DNA of 64,000 nucleotides from UBA6115 sp050952935. Lineage in GTDB: Bacteria > Bacillota > Clostridia > Christensenellales > Aristaeellaceae. Position 1 is the stretch's first letter, and each line of letters starts with the position of its first letter. Shown piece after piece: positions 34,071 through 41,214 of this stretch. Position numbers and translations under genes: made by a program. The stretch is taken from NCBI GenBank assembly GCA_050952935.1, contig JBMNLS010000001.1, positions 1,178,001 through 1,242,000 of the forward strand, read 5' to 3'. The notes beneath the pieces are model-generated. The model searched no databases, was not told the DNA's origin, and was given only the letters and a program-made list of their open reading frames with translations.

Positions 34071-35678
34071 TTGAGTTTCCGTATTTTGCAATCTTCTGGT
34101 GCAATGAGCAGAGATTCTTGAGCCTCTGCATGGTAGAGGATGCGGTATTTCATTTTACAGAGCGAATTTTCCCAAAAAAGGGAAGGTAAACAAGCCCTTG
34201 CGCGCGCCTATTCAGTTGTTGTATTTCAACATAGCAAAGGGAAGGATAACTGCCTGTATTTGGGCCGGCCTATGCGGAACCAGGCACGGATGCCTGTTTG
34301 TGCCCTGGCCAGAATGCGCTGGATACCCAACCCCATTCTATAAAGCAGAAAGGATATTTTGTGCTCCTGCTTCTGTCCATTTGCCTCGCGCGTCACGGCG
34401 CGCCTGAGCCTGGAGGTGTTTCTTTTGTCTGCCTGTGCGCACAAAAAGCCAATGGCCATGCTCACAAACTGACTCAAGTGATTCATTGCCTTCAGCTTGC
34501 GCACCCGCATATCCTCAAACCCCAGGGTCGTCTTCTTGAAGCGGAAATGTTCCTCTATCCGCCACCGCATGAAATACATCCGGACAACCTGCAGCGCGTC
34601 CTCCCTGTTTCTGACCGGGCGGTTGGTCAACAGCATCATGGGGGTATCTGACAGCCCATATACCAATACTAACTTGAGCCATTTGCAGCTCGCGGTGATC
34701 TTGACATTGACACAGGTGACCCAGCATTCAGTCTTTTTGCCGCCATATAAGACCGGGCACTTAAACTTGCCTTTGTATTTGTCCCTGAGCGTGGTCGACT
34801 TGAACCACTTGTTTTTACAGAACAGATTTCTGTTGCTGGTGACACGAACGATGAAGCTCTTTTCATGCTCGTACATGAAAAGATATAGCTTGTTCATATC
34901 ATAACCCCGGTCAAAGACATAGGTTGCTTTGGGGAAATAAGGGAAAACTTCTTTCAATGCCCGGAAGGTGATGTCGTTGACAGAGGTATAGTTTTTTGAG
35001 TGAGAGGAATGGATATGGGAATAGAGGCTGATAGGCTGACGGGTACGATGGCTCAGGGCAGTCATTTCAGTCACATAATACCCATTCTTCAGCTTTTTAT
35101 CTGCCGAAGAGCCATCTCTGACCGTTCCCATATCCTCAAAAGCTTTGCCATAGGGCTTGGTGATGTCCGTATCATCCACAAAGACAGGCCCCGTGTCCTC
35201 CCCGATGTCCCGGGCAAAGGACAGGTAATGATGGGTGAGTTCGGGGGGCATATCTTCTAACAGCTTTCGTGCCAAGCGTTCAACGGTGTTCTTTTTCAAG
35301 ATATCTTCTTTGAGCACATCGGCAAAGCGGGAAAGAATGCAGCTGCTGGACGCGAGGATGCCGAAAAGCATATCAGCGGTAAACTTTTCCCAATCCCGTG
35401 GGAGGCCTTCACTCAGACGCCTGGCGAAGGTGATGATTTCCCTTTTGAGTTGATAGGTATCTGTGGTAGAATAACGCATGAGGAGCCTCCCTGGATTTGT
35501 TTAGTCGAGTTTTTGTTACAAATCAATTCTACTATGAAAAACAGGAAAGGTTCCTCATTTTCCGTCATAAATATGCCAGAATATTGACAAAAAAGACATG
35601 ATTTGACAGTGACTTCCTCAAAACCCCTGAACCACCTGCAGCTCAATCAAAAAGTATAATCAGAATACGGAAACTCAA
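34071..35678 (-). mobile_element. IS4-family insertion sequence, copy 2
   Basis: A 1,608-bp element with the same terminal inverted repeats and gene order as the copy at 24774-26381. Four base differences between the copies were noticed. The flanking sequence GGAATGTGGGATT is present at 34057-34069 and 35679-35691, consistent with a target duplication of 12-13 bp, longer than the 9-10 bp of copy 1. Confidence 0.93.
34226..35479 (-). CDS. IS4-family transposase
   Basis: Intact 417-residue IS4 transposase, the twin of the one at 24929-26182. All catalytic residues are conserved: Asp in VFVDDTD, Asp190 in VFDRGYD, Glu309 in the Y-R-E-K signature. The only residue differences are at positions 91-94, where this copy reads DIGE. 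Start ATG follows GGGAGGCTCCTC. The near identity indicates recent transposition within this genome. Confidence 0.95.
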   Translation of the reverse strand: MRYSTTDTYQLKREIITFARRLSEGLPRDWEKFTADMLFGILASSSCILSRFADVLKEDILKKNTVERLARKLLEDMPPELTHHYLSFARDIGEDTGPVFVDDTDITKPYGKAFEDMGTVRDGSSADKKLKNGYYVTEMTALSHRTRQPISLYSHIHSSHSKNYTSVNDITFRALKEVFPYFPKATYVFDRGYDMNKLYLFMYEHEKSFIVRVTSNRNLFCKNKWFKSTTLRDKYKGKFKCPVLYGGKKTECWVTCVNVKITASCKWLKLVLVYGLSDTPMMLLTNRPVRNREDALQVVRMYFMRWRIEEHFRFKKTTLGFEDMRVRKLKAMNHLSQFVSMAIGFLCAQADKRNTSRLRRAVTREANGQKQEHKISFLLYRMGLGIQRILARAQTGIRAWFRIGRPKYRQLSFPLLC

Positions 35679-35691
35679 GGAATGTGGGATT

Positions 35692-36124
35692 CGGATATAT
35701 TTGACACTCGTACAGTGATTTATTCGTAATCATCTTGCTGACAGTAAAGTTTTTTAAAATAGAACACCATCGATAGGCAGTCTGCGCTCGGCATCTTTAA
35801 ACTCTTTCTAAAAAGATAACGGCCGGGGTTTTCTGTAAAAGCATCTGTAATTCCGAATTATTCTTTGACGGAAATAAGTATGATGTGGTATTTTAAATAC
35901 TATCGTGCCTTAGTTGGGAAAGCGGCTGATTTTCATCAGCAGGCCGGCGGTTTGAGTCAGCCAGCTCCCACATGGCACGGATGGTGTGTTGGGTTTGTAC
36001 ATTTGCGGTTTTCATGCCGGTACAGATGCACAGCGCACTCAAGCCGGCTTGGCAGCTTGTATTTATTTGTCGAAGACTTGAAGATTTTTACAGCCATAGG
36101 GAATAGGCTGGTGACTACTGGAAA
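35692..36124. other. 433-bp stretch without a convincing gene
   Basis: AT-richer than the core chromosome. A TTGACA at 35701-35706 faces the diguanylate cyclase gene but lacks a good -10 box. Several short inverted repeats occur, such as CGGCTGATTTTCATCAGC. An open frame at 35865-36128 has no recognisable protein character. No c-di-GMP riboswitch consensus was found. Confidence 0.5.
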
Positions 36125-37315
36125 TTGACCTCAATTTATGATCCAAATGGTCTTGCCAATGAGGAGATGATGGAATTGCAGGAAAACTTTAAAAGAACAG
36201 ATGACAGTAAAGGAAGCTCTGCTGTGCAAACAACAATCAGTTTGTTCAAGAGAACCTTTCAACAAATTCGCTATAAAGAACTTCCATTGGATCACCTTGT
36301 GTTTTTGTACGTTGTCGGCGCTGCTATTCTGATGTCCATATTCGGACTCGGTTACAATATGTTAAGGGGCCTAGGCATGTGTACATTGCCGGTGTTTGTG
36401 GTGTACCTCGTGCTAACCCTTTCAAGTGTTTTTTATAGTGTGGTCAAAAAACGCTGGTATGGAGCTGCCATTGTTGTCGTGGGTTCCTCCGTGTTTTTGT
36501 TGATTCCTTTTTTATGGTTTACAGTTGGTGGGGCGACCGGCTCCACCGTCTCTCTCATGCTTACAGGCGGTCTATGCATCGCTCTCGTTTTTAAAAGACC
36601 GGTGCGCACCTGCATGTTAATCATGGAAGCGGTCATGTTGGTTGCCTTTATCGCGCTGGAATACCATTTCCCTGATATTATTATACATTATTCCACTCGT
36701 ACAGAACACTATTCGGATTTGGCGTTTGGCGTGACCATGAGCCTTGTAGTCAATTCTATTTTAGCTTTCACGGTGATGGGGCATTATGTGAGGGTGCGGG
36801 ATGAAAAAACGCGCTTGGTGCATCGTTTGGAGCTCCTCTCGCTGACCGATGACCTGACCGGCTTATATAATCGCCGTTTCCTATCAGCGAGCATCGACGA
36901 AGAAATGTGCCGGGCATACGAGACAGGTTCACAATTGACGCTTTGCATCCTGGACATTGACCATTTTAAGGAAGTAAACGATACTTACGGGCATGAGTAT
37001 GGTGACGAAGTACTGTTCAATGTTGCACAGATCATGAAGGCCTGTTTTACAGAAGAAGAAATTTTCGGCCGATATGGCGGAGAAGAGTTCTTGGTGCTGT
37101 TTCCAGGCAAAACCCCGCGGGAAGCACTTCCCGTAGTGCGGGCGCTTGGCGATCATGTAAGGACACATGCATGGAGCCATGATAAGCCGGTCACACTGTC
37201 CGGGGGGCTTAGCAGTTATGTCAAGGGGATCTCTTACTCAAACTTCATTGAAGCGGCGGACATTAACCTCTATCGTGCCAAACAAGAGGGACGGGACAGG
37301 ATAATCTATCGTTAG
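36125..37315 (+). CDS. Membrane-bound diguanylate cyclase (GGDEF)
   Basis: A 396-residue c-di-GMP synthase. The N-terminal half has about six membrane helices between residues 60 and 225 with short loops, without a recognised sensor domain. The GGDEF domain begins at LLSLTDDLTGLYNRRF; the active-site loop is GGEEF at 318-322 and the metal-binding aspartate lies in LDIDHFKEVNDTYGH. An RxxD product-inhibition motif is not obvious upstream of GGEEF. The TTG at 36125 is the longest frame; ATG codons at 36167 and 36170 are alternatives, and neither start has an ideal ribosome site. Base composition is lower in GC than the core genes, suggesting acquisition. Confidence 0.9.
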   Translation: MTSIYDPNGLANEEMMELQENFKRTDDSKGSSAVQTTISLFKRTFQQIRYKELPLDHLVFLYVVGAAILMSIFGLGYNMLRGLGMCTLPVFVVYLVLTLSSVFYSVVKKRWYGAAIVVVGSSVFLLIPFLWFTVGGATGSTVSLMLTGGLCIALVFKRPVRTCMLIMEAVMLVAFIALEYHFPDIIIHYSTRTEHYSDLAFGVTMSLVVNSILAFTVMGHYVRVRDEKTRLVHRLELLSLTDDLTGLYNRRFLSASIDEEMCRAYETGSQLTLCILDIDHFKEVNDTYGHEYGDEVLFNVAQIMKACFTEEEIFGRYGGEEFLVLFPGKTPREALPVVRALGDHVRTHAWSHDKPVTLSGGLSSYVKGISYSNFIEAADINLYRAKQEGRDRIIYR

Positions 37316-37353
37316 CTAAACACCTGAACCATCTGAAAACATGAATGAAAAAG

Positions 37354-37386
37354 CCTGAAACCCATTGATGCCAATGAGGTTTCAGG
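37354..37386 (+). terminator. Hairpin after the diguanylate cyclase gene
   Basis: A long stem CCTGAAACC-CATTG with CAATG-A-GGTTTCAGG around a 4-base loop, 39 bp after the stop. The T tract is weak. Confidence 0.55.
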
Positions 37387-37503
37387 ACTTTGATGGCCAA
37401 TAACAGGCTCTATAAGAACACTTTTTCCGGAGGCTGAATCTTATGGCCTGGTCAGTCTTTTCTTTGTCCAGCGGAAGGCGATCTTATTGGCTATGCACTG
37501 AAA

Positions 37504-37740
37504 TCAGCGCAGTTCGTCAACGAAGAGGTACGCTGCTGTCAGGAAGTTGCCGAAAATGACACGCTGAAACTTCTGGTTGGAGGTCTCAGCACCCCGGAAG
37601 CTTTCCAGCCAGAAGATGACCTTGTTCCAGGTGACTTCTGGCAGAGCACGTTTTTCTTGGTGCAGTTGTTCATGGGGGATGCGCATCTCTTCCTCCAACT
37701 CAATCATCTTGCCTTTATCCTGTATCCGCCAGGGAAGTCA
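37504..37740 (-). pseudogene. Remnant of a large serine recombinase C-terminus
   Basis: The frame at 37504-37707 reads NKVIFWLESFRG, then a stretch ending FLTAAYLFVDELR. This resembles the conserved C-terminal tail of large serine recombinases, normally of the form I-x-x-F-L-E-x-F-R followed by L-I-D-x-F-V-N-A-I-Y-L-Y-D-D. Only about 65 residues remain, with an in-frame stop upstream near 37757 and an early stop where family members continue. No resolvase or recombinase domain is present. Its presence beside a toxin-antitoxin pair suggests an older integrated element, now decayed. Confidence 0.4.
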
Positions 37741-37851
37741 TCTTTTGAGAGATAAACAAGTGGGATTGAAGGCGGTTTTGTGAACGCTTGTTGTGCAACT
37801 TTGAGATTTGGTATTAAATGTCAAAAAAACATGATAATTTGTGAAAAGCTA

Positions 37852-37880
37852 TTGACAGATACGCATTGAAGGCGTATAAT
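37852..37880 (+). promoter_or_regulatory. Consensus sigma-A promoter of hicAB
   Basis: Perfect TTGACA, 17-bp spacer and perfect TATAAT, ending 33 bp before the hicA ATG. Confidence 0.85.
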
Positions 37881-37913
37881 AAAAACGGTTGAAGAAAGGA
37901 GCGCACGCGGCGG

Positions 37914-38087
37914 ATGAAGCGAAAAGACTTGGAAAAACGCCTCTCGGAAAACGGGTGGACATTGAAACGGCACGGAGCTAACCACGACATCTGGGAGAAG
38001 GACGGGAAACGAGAGGCGGTGCCAAGACACAACGAGATTGCCGAACGGCTGGCACAGGCGATTATCAGGAGACAGGAGTTGAAATAA
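37914..38087 (+). CDS. hicA: HicA-type mRNA interferase toxin
   Basis: A 57-residue toxin of the HicA family, which cleaves mRNA through a double-stranded RNA-binding-like fold. It begins MKRKDLEKRLSENGW, and the block LKRHGANHDIWEK places the catalytic histidine at residue 24; the C-terminal PRHNEIAERLAQAIIRR is also typical. The ribosome site AAGGAG is some 12 bases upstream, a long spacing that may keep translation low. The antitoxin gene follows after 37 bases. Confidence 0.88.
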   Translation: MKRKDLEKRLSENGWTLKRHGANHDIWEKDGKREAVPRHNEIAERLAQAIIRRQELK

Positions 38088-38124
38088 ACCCCTGTGCCTG
38101 AGGACATATAAAAAAGGAGAAGAC

Positions 38125-38544
38125 ATGATGAGAAAGGCATATCCGGTTATCTTAAGCAAAGATGATGATTTTATCGTTGTTGACGTGCCGGACTTCCAGG
38201 TGGGAACGCAGGGGACTGATTACGCAGACGCGATGTTTATGGCGCGGGATGTAATTGGCCTGTGCGGGATTGATATGGAGGATGACGGCAAGGAGTTGCC
38301 GGAGGTGTCCGGCATGGAGGCTGTCAAGGCTTTGAGCAAGCCCGGTGACGTGGTGACACTGGTGGATGTTGATTTTGATGAGTACCGCAGACAAAATGAT
38401 CTGCGCATGGTAAAGAAAAACTGTACGGTACCTGCCTGGCTGAGCTATGAGGCGGAAAAGCAGGGGGTGAATTTCTCTGCCCTGCTGCAATCGGCGCTGA
38501 AAAAGGAATTGAAAGTGAAAAGCCCGGCAGATATCGTCAGGTAG
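38125..38544 (+). CDS. hicB: HicB-type antitoxin
   Basis: A 139-residue antitoxin. The N-terminal part has the partial RNase H fold of HicB (YPVILSKDDDFIVVDVPDF, TDYADAMFMARDVIGL). The C-terminal part (PAWLSYEAEKQGVNFSALLQSALKKEL) is a ribbon-helix-helix DNA-binding domain, which permits autoregulation of the strong upstream promoter. ATG at 38125 follows AAAGGAGAAGAC. Toxin-first order is the usual hicAB layout. Confidence 0.9.
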   Translation: MMRKAYPVILSKDDDFIVVDVPDFQVGTQGTDYADAMFMARDVIGLCGIDMEDDGKELPEVSGMEAVKALSKPGDVVTLVDVDFDEYRRQNDLRMVKKNCTVPAWLSYEAEKQGVNFSALLQSALKKELKVKSPADIVR

Positions 38545-38601
38545 AACTGGAACAGACCAAGAAAAACACGACAATACCGACCCGGAATGATTACAATAGA
38601 A

Positions 38602-38646
38602 ATAGCAAAAGCAACCGCCCGGTAAACACCAGACGGCTTTTGCTAT
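38602..38646 (+). terminator. Hairpin downstream of hicAB
   Basis: An 11-bp stem ATAGCAAAAGC/GCTTTTGCTAT encloses a 23-base GC-rich loop, 57 bp after the hicB stop. Confidence 0.5.
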
Positions 38647-38737
38647 GTAAGAGAAAGAACCAGAACGAGCTTGCTTTCGATCATATAGATCGTTGCTTGG
38701 CTCGTCTGGCTCGCCTTTGGTGGGCATAAGAGTCTCT

Positions 38738-38775
38738 ATACGAACACCGTCTATGATCATAGACGGTGTTCGTAT
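38738..38775 (-). terminator. 38-bp perfect palindrome, probable tRNA terminator
   Basis: A perfect inverted repeat: a 17-bp stem (ATACGAACACCGTCTAT and its complement) around GATC. It begins 10 bp after the 3' end of the tRNA-Ala sequence, in the position of a transcription terminator. No strong U tract follows. Confidence 0.5.
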
Positions 38776-38785
38776 TGGCTTCGAA

Positions 38786-38866
38786 TGGTGGAGCATAGCG
38801 GATTCGAACCGCTGACCTCTACAATGCGAATGTAGCGCGCTAACGAACCAATCCTACTTTCGCCCC
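38786..38866 (-). tRNA. tRNA-Ala(CGC), 3' part intact, 5' part disrupted (probable attachment site)
   Basis: Reading leftward, an anticodon arm CTACA-TTCGCAT-TGTAG (anticodon CGC), a variable loop AGGTC, a perfect T arm AGCGG-TTCGAAT-CCGCT, the acceptor strand ATGCTCC, discriminator A and encoded CCA are all present. The 5' half is not canonical: the sequence before the anticodon arm cannot form a proper D arm, and the 5' acceptor partner is only loosely matched by GGGGCGA at about five bases too far. The site adjoins a phage-type serine recombinase, so integration in the gene is likely. Confidence 0.65.
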
Positions 38867-38890
38867 AGGATAAATAAAAATAGCTTGAGA

Positions 38891-40540
38891 TTACACAGCG
38901 ATTGCCTGAATTCCGGTATCGGATTCGGAAGATAGTAGCTGAGGCTGATCTGGTAAATGGGATAGGTTGAATTCCTCAATCGTCACAAAGAACTTGATGG
39001 TCAAGTGATAGTCTCGGCCAACTTCAATGCGCTCAATCAGTCGTGCCAGTATCATTTTTCTGGTGTCATTGTCAGCATGGTCAAATTCCTTTGCCCAATC
39101 AGTAATTGACCTGTACTGCTCACTGAGATACTGCAGACGTGCATCTTCAGTTTCCTTCTCTTGCTGGCAGGCAATCAGCTTTGATTCCGCTTGAACGAGT
39201 GCTGACTTGTTCTCATCCAACATGGACCTTAGCAAATCCGTTTCAAAGGCGCTTTCCCCTTGGAGCGACTTCATGACCTCCTGCCGGAGGGTAATCTGTT
39301 GTTTCTGAAGCTTTTCCAGTTCTGCTTGAGCAATTCTTGACTGTGCGTTTTGCTTGTTACGGAATTGCTGACGCGCCCTTTCCCGCCACACCAAGTCCAC
39401 CGATTGCTGCATGTCGTTGAAAAACTGGTGCACTATTTGAAGGACAGCTGATTCGATCTTTCTTGCGGAGTAAACGGTCTGGCCTGCACAGTTTTTAGCC
39501 TTCACTGACCCGTTGTAGCAGCGATAGATTGGACGGTGATAGGCTGCATCAGCCCGTTGTTTGGTGCAGTAACTGCCAACCAGCTTATGTCCGCAGTGCG
39601 CGCAGTAGGCAATCCCGGAGAGGAGGGTTGCGCCATATACTGAGGTTTTGCTTGTTGCGTCAATGGGCATGAGATCATTTTCCAATTTCCTCTGCTCCGC
39701 ATAACGATGCTGAATTCGGCGTTTCATCGCCAGCTGAGCAAAATGGAAATCCGAATCCGAGATTAGTCTGAGTGTATCGATGGGCTCTGACATCGTATCG
39801 TTCATGTGCAATCGTCCGGTATAAAGAGGATTTCGAAGCATACTCCGCACTGTCTGAGCAGTCCAGACCTTACCCAAATGGGGATATTCTTCATTCATGT
39901 AATTCGCTATGCGCAGCGTTCCCAACCCGTCATTGCAGGACATTTTGAAAACTTTCTGGACAATCGGGCCTTCTGTCTCATCGATCATCGGATCAAGCAG
40001 CTGTCGGTTCTTCTTCCCCAGGCGCCCGTTATGTATCAATTTATAACCGAAAGGCCGCGATCCTCCACGCCAGATTCCATCCATGGTCATTTGGGTATGA
40101 GAAGCCTTTACGCGCATGGATATTTTCTCGCTCTCACCGCCGGCTTGCCAATAGCGCATGAAGTTCATCAGCTTGTCAACACGATTGTCCAGTCTTTGCT
40201 GACCTTCACGTGTACTCCACACCTCTATTCCCTGCTCAATGAACCATTGAACAAGGAAAGGGGTTTCGTCCTCTCGCCGGCCCAAGCGATCGAACATGAA
40301 CACGAGCAGGACATCAAACATTTTCTGCTCAGCCATGTTCCGGATTTCGATGATCGCATCCCGCTTCCCGGTTGCCGTTTTATAGCCTGATACGCCTTTT
40401 TCCAATCGCTCTTCAAAGAAGATCCAATCATCCTGCTTGTCAATGAAGTCCTGGCACTCGCGGCGTTGAAGGGGGATATCATCTTTGGGATCTACCTGAC
40501 CTTTTGTAGATACTCTGTACAGACATAACACGCGTTTCAT
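38891..40540 (-). CDS. Large serine recombinase (phage integrase)
   Basis: A 549-residue site-specific recombinase. The catalytic serine is Ser11 in YRVSTKGQ, with the resolvase domain to about residue 150 (VFMFDRLGRREDETPFLV, then GGESEKISMRVK). The recombinase domain follows (GIWRGGSRPFGYKL, then TAQTVRSMLRNPLYTGRL), then a zinc ribbon with CAHCGHKL near residue 318 and a coiled-coil rich C-terminus. ATG at 40540 overlaps the stop of the small upstream gene and follows AGAAGGAG. It reads toward the tRNA remnant and probably mediates integration and, with a directionality factor, excision. Confidence 0.92.
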   Translation of the reverse strand: MKRVLCLYRVSTKGQVDPKDDIPLQRRECQDFIDKQDDWIFFEERLEKGVSGYKTATGKRDAIIEIRNMAEQKMFDVLLVFMFDRLGRREDETPFLVQWFIEQGIEVWSTREGQQRLDNRVDKLMNFMRYWQAGGESEKISMRVKASHTQMTMDGIWRGGSRPFGYKLIHNGRLGKKNRQLLDPMIDETEGPIVQKVFKMSCNDGLGTLRIANYMNEEYPHLGKVWTAQTVRSMLRNPLYTGRLHMNDTMSEPIDTLRLISDSDFHFAQLAMKRRIQHRYAEQRKLENDLMPIDATSKTSVYGATLLSGIAYCAHCGHKLVGSYCTKQRADAAYHRPIYRCYNGSVKAKNCAGQTVYSARKIESAVLQIVHQFFNDMQQSVDLVWRERARQQFRNKQNAQSRIAQAELEKLQKQQITLRQEVMKSLQGESAFETDLLRSMLDENKSALVQAESKLIACQQEKETEDARLQYLSEQYRSITDWAKEFDHADNDTRKMILARLIERIEVGRDYHLTIKFFVTIEEFNLSHLPDQPQLLSSESDTGIQAIAV

Positions 40541-40797
40541 TAATTGATTCTCCTTCTTTTCTCAAAGGCTGTGACCAGCATTTCCGCGATATCCAGCCGT
40601 ACCTGTGGGTTTGGCGTACTACTGAACACCAATGTTGAATGACAGCCATTTGCGTTTACTGTGTTATGGGTCATCTGCACAGATGGTTTTGCGCTCATTC
40701 TATTGTCAAGGTTCGCGTGGAGAACAAGTCCACGCCACCACGTTAACTCTCCTCGGACATCTATGCAAGCAGATAAAGGGCTACTGGTAATAATCAT
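40540..40797 (-). CDS. Small protein upstream of the serine recombinase
   Basis: An 85-residue protein with no recognised domain. The N-terminal half contains WWRGLVLHANLDN and the C-terminal half a predicted strand then helix (CHSTLVFSSTPNPQVRLDIAEMLVTAFEKRR), a layout like that of small proteins often found beside recombinases in Firmicute mobile elements. It has a good ribosome site (AAGGAGACGTC) and shares overlapping stop/start bases with the recombinase gene. A role in recombination control is only a suggestion from position. Confidence 0.6.
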   Translation of the reverse strand: MIITSSPLSACIDVRGELTWWRGLVLHANLDNRMSAKPSVQMTHNTVNANGCHSTLVFSSTPNPQVRLDIAEMLVTAFEKRRRIN

Positions 40798-41214
40798 GAC
40801 GTCTCCTTCGAGTTGATCTTCAGTTAGGCAGCCACAAATAGTGAATTTCTAGTAAATGTCTCACACCAAGGTTGAAAATGCTCTGCAACCTTGCAACCTT
40901 GCAACCTTGAATTCGGGTATGCAGATTTGTGTATATAATACAGAAAGAGTCCCCCAGTCAATAAATCGCTGTCTTCGTAACTCACTGGAAGATTTCATGC
41001 CCTTTGGACGAAGAATGACGAAATAATAAAAGGGTGCCGCGCAGAAGGCAAGGATGAATCTTGATTCGAGCCGATCCTTCCTCTACAATGGTCTGGAAAA
41101 GTACCAATGGGAGAAGCGATGATGAAAGATAAGGTTGCTGAAGAATTTATCATAAGGGCAAACTCGCAAAGTTATGTGTATCCCAATTGTTAAGCTTTCT
41201 GAGTAAACCGTAAG
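40798..41214. other. 417-bp divergent intergenic region
   Basis: Lies between the leftward recombinase unit and rightward recD2. It holds a tandem 8-bp repeat (listed separately) and a TATAAT at 40934-40939 without a well-spaced -35 box. A 24-codon frame at about 41119-41193 follows GGGAGAAGCG but resembles nothing known. Confidence 0.4.
40885..40908 (+). repeat. Three tandem copies of an 8-bp repeat
   Basis: GCAACCTT occurs three times without interruption. An inverted copy, AAGGTTG, lies 11 bases before the first, so a hairpin can form. It sits in the divergent control region of the recombinase and helicase genes. Confidence 0.7.

Noticed and set aside
35692..36128. Gene at 35865-36128 or a c-di-GMP riboswitch upstream of the diguanylate cyclase
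   Set aside because: The 87-codon translation has no protein-like pattern or ribosome site, and no GEMM consensus was found.
38545..38780. Long inverted repeats as a transposon end next to the tRNA
   Set aside because: They are explained by a hairpin after hicAB and a terminator-like palindrome after the tRNA; no transposase is associated.
41119..41193. 24-codon frame before recD2 as a leader peptide
   Set aside because: It has a passable ribosome site but no attenuator structure, no conserved pattern and no link to recD2 regulation.
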